This document shows positions 62,360 through 64,000 of a DNA stretch of 64,000 nt, in pieces (position 1 is the first letter of the stretch; every line of letters begins with the position of its first letter). A program made the translations under genes and the position numbers. The notes beneath the pieces were generated by a model. The model was not told the DNA's origin. It searched no databases and saw nothing but the letters and a program-made list of their open reading frames with translations. Source of the stretch: Salinibaculum rarum (lineage in GTDB: Archaea > Halobacteriota > Halobacteria > Halobacteriales > Haloarculaceae); assembly GCF_030505615.1 (NCBI RefSeq), contig NZ_CP129992.1:1674001-1738000 (forward strand), given 5' to 3'.

Positions 62360-63397
62360 ATGGACAGTGAACGACGGTCAGAGTCCTCGTCGGCGACTCG
62401 CTCGGAAGCGGAGGTTCCCCTCGACGTACTGCCGCTTCACTCGACCAATCTGCTTACTGTCCTCGACGAGGACGGCGTTATTCAGTACGAGAGTCCCTCT
62501 GTCGAGCGTATCTACGGGTACGACCAGGACGACCTCGTCGGCGACTCTGTCGCCGAGTACTTTCACCCGGAGGACCGTGAAAGCGTCGTCGCCGCATTTC
62601 AGGCTGTCGTGAACAGCCAGGAGGAGGCCATCGAGTCGGTCGAATATCGGCACCTGCGGGCCGACGGGACGTATCTCTGGGTCGAATCCATCGCGTCGGC
62701 AAACCCCACGCCAGACGGGCAGTACGTCGTCAACACACGCGACATCTCCGAGCAAAAAGAGCGCGAACAGCACCTCCAGACCACGAACGAGCAACTCGAG
62801 GAGTTTGCCAGTGTCGTCAGCCACGACCTTCGGAATCCGCTCAACGTCGCCCAGGCCCGGTTGGAACTGGCCCGGGCGGAGTCTGAGAGCCCCCATCTCG
62901 ATGACGTGGCGACTGCCCACGACCGGATGGGCACACTCATCGAAGAGCTGCTGACACTGTCACGGGCTGGCAAGCAGGTGTCCAAGACAGAGCAGGTCGC
63001 CCTCGCGGACCTCGTCGAAACCTGCTGGCAGACGGTGTCGACGGCCGATGCGACCCTCGTGACCGACACCGACCAGCGTCTGCGGGCCGACCGGGGCCGG
63101 CTCCAGCAACTGCTCGAAAATCTCGTTCGGAACGCCGTCGAACACGGCGGGGCGGACGTGACCGTGACCGTTGGCGAGTGTGCATCGCGATTCTACGTCG
63201 AAGACGACGGGCCCGGCATCCCCGCAAGCGAACGGACGCACGTCTTCACTGCGGGTAACTCTGCCTGCGGCGGCACGGGCCTGGGGCTGAACATCGTCGA
63301 GAAGATAGTCGAGGCACACGACTGGCGAATCCGCGTGACCGACGGCACTCGGGGCGGGGCACGCTTCGAAATCACCGACGTCGGGCTCGCTCAGTGA
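62360..63397 (+). CDS. PAS-domain sensor histidine kinase
   Basis: The 345-residue soluble kinase has a PAS domain (about residues 30-130, with GVIQYESPSVERIYGYDQDD). The phosphoacceptor helix with His in VVSHDLRNPLNVAQ follows (about residue 155). The ATPase domain has N-box LLENLVRNAVEHGG, G1 VEDDGPGIPASER and G2 GGTGLGLNIVEK. It has no membrane segment, so its signal is probably internal. No response regulator is adjacent. GAGGG before the ATG may act as SD. Confidence 0.9.
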   Translation: MDSERRSESSSATRSEAEVPLDVLPLHSTNLLTVLDEDGVIQYESPSVERIYGYDQDDLVGDSVAEYFHPEDRESVVAAFQAVVNSQEEAIESVEYRHLRADGTYLWVESIASANPTPDGQYVVNTRDISEQKEREQHLQTTNEQLEEFASVVSHDLRNPLNVAQARLELARAESESPHLDDVATAHDRMGTLIEELLTLSRAGKQVSKTEQVALADLVETCWQTVSTADATLVTDTDQRLRADRGRLQQLLENLVRNAVEHGGADVTVTVGECASRFYVEDDGPGIPASERTHVFTAGNSACGGTGLGLNIVEKIVEAHDWRIRVTDGTRGGARFEITDVGLAQ

Positions 63398-63408
63398 CAG
63401 ACACTACC

Positions 63409-64000
63409 TCACTCGGACTGTAACTCCGTCCCGCAGGTCGGACAGTACGCGAAACTGGTGTCCGGGGCAAACGACTCTGCACAGGTCGGACAGCGGTATC
63501 CCGCCCCCGACGACGACTCGTCGGGACGCTCTGCTCCGCCGACGACAGCGGTCTCCTCGGCGTCGTCATCACCGGTCGTGTCTGCTGTCGAGTCAGCGTC
63601 GGGAACGCTGTCGACGTCCGGCACGTCATCGCCGAAGTTGCCGTCGTCCGGCGCGGTGAACACCTTCGTGTGGCTTACGTCGTCTGATTCGTCTGTCTTG
63701 TCTTCGCCTGTCTCGTCGGCGTTCGTGGTCGCCGCTGTCGACGTTTGTGACTGTGCTGTGGTCCCACTCGTCGGCGTGGACTGCTGGTCGGCGCCGGTGT
63801 CTGGCGACTCTCCGGAGGTGGTCGAATTGGTGTCTCCACCATCTACTCCGGTAATCGGGTGAGCAAACTCCGGGTATCGCTGTCCAGTTCGGAGTTGCGA
63901 CCGCGGCACGTCGGGTTTCCGGACGCGGCTGACCAGGCCGACCGCAGACTGAAGCAGGAGGTATCCCACGGCGAAGCCGACGGGGAGAATGGCTGCCGCC
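63409..64000 (-). CDS. Membrane-anchored zinc-ribbon protein, N-terminus outside the window
   Basis: The visible part has a hydrophobic segment AAAILPVGFAVGYLLLQSAV at the edge, then a short basic stretch. A long Thr/Ser/Asp-rich linker of about 110 residues follows. The C-terminal zinc ribbon has CPTCAESF and CPTCGTELQSE. The frame runs to the window end with no certain start (GTG 63969 would cut the membrane segment). Function unknown; the linker should be disordered. Confidence 0.75.
   Translation of the reverse strand, partial: AAAILPVGFAVGYLLLQSAVGLVSRVRKPDVPRSQLRTGQRYPEFAHPITGVDGGDTNSTTSGESPDTGADQQSTPTSGTTAQSQTSTAATTNADETGEDKTDESDDVSHTKVFTAPDDGNFGDDVPDVDSVPDADSTADTTGDDDAEETAVVGGAERPDESSSGAGYRCPTCAESFAPDTSFAYCPTCGTELQSE

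Noticed and set aside
1-64000. CRISPR array, prophage or large genomic island
   Set aside because: No regularly spaced repeats, cas genes, integrase or phage structural genes were seen. The only mobile element found is the single insertion sequence.

Overview
The window is chromosomal DNA from a haloarchaeon (class Halobacteria). It is GC-rich, the predicted proteins are strongly acidic, and many genes have an archaeal TATA box 24-28 nt before an ATG or GTG with no room for a Shine-Dalgarno (SD) site, so they are probably leaderless. The gene content agrees: multi-domain halocyanin, dodecin, KorAB, archaeal GINS and PriS, geranylgeranyl lipid enzymes, a J-domain/ferredoxin fusion and several protein families I know only from haloarchaea. 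The genus cannot be fixed from what I can see. No tRNA, rRNA, CRISPR array, integrase or replication origin was found.

Layout. 1-3.4 kb: shikimate genes aroA-aroC and a three-headed halocyanin on the minus strand. 3.5-8 kb: zinc ribbon, M24 peptidase, a small regulator, and haloarchaeal conserved genes. 8-19.4 kb: the branched-chain amino acid block leuA-ilvB-ilvN-ilvC-small ORF-leuC-leuD, then dodecin, a Ca2+/Na+ exchanger gene split by an insertion sequence, a CBS protein, and a detached leuB. 19.4-32 kb: OsmC, CDGSH, metallo-hydrolase, HtrA-type protease, the priS-gins replication operon, archease, DNA polymerase X and several conserved haloarchaeal genes. 32-38 kb: grpE, a membrane protein, dnaK, dnaJ. 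38-46 kb: membrane proteins, an aldo-keto reductase, a cluster that looks like isoprenoid lipid metabolism (geranylgeranyl reductase-like, isoprenoid-synthase-like, GGGP synthase-like) and a photolyase. 46-53 kb: ferredoxin fusion, PiT transporter, TrmB regulator, KorAB and an FNR-like reductase. 53-62 kb: methylmalonyl-CoA epimerase, hyuAB, methylmalonyl-CoA mutase large subunit, acetyl-CoA synthetase. 62-64 kb: PAS histidine kinase and a partial zinc-ribbon membrane protein.

How it works together. leuA, ilvBNC, leuCD and leuB cover leucine, valine and isoleucine synthesis. KorAB, ferredoxin, FNR-like reductase, acetyl-CoA synthetase, epimerase and mutase belong to ferredoxin-linked 2-oxoacid, acetate and propionyl-CoA metabolism. 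GrpE, DnaK and DnaJ form one chaperone machine.

The most interesting signal is a set of tiny leader reading frames. The strongest lies before ilvB: a leaderless 26-codon ORF ending LLIVGAV in codons rare here, whose stop codon lies in a GC hairpin that can form in two mutually exclusive ways. This looks like branched-chain amino acid attenuation in an archaeon. Other cases are a relay of two MSDYL mini-ORFs before polX, a GTGA-coupled mini-ORF before hyuA, and a leaderless 12-codon ORF near 5.0 kb. leuA itself appears frameshifted near its start, and an insertion sequence has recently split the exchanger gene.
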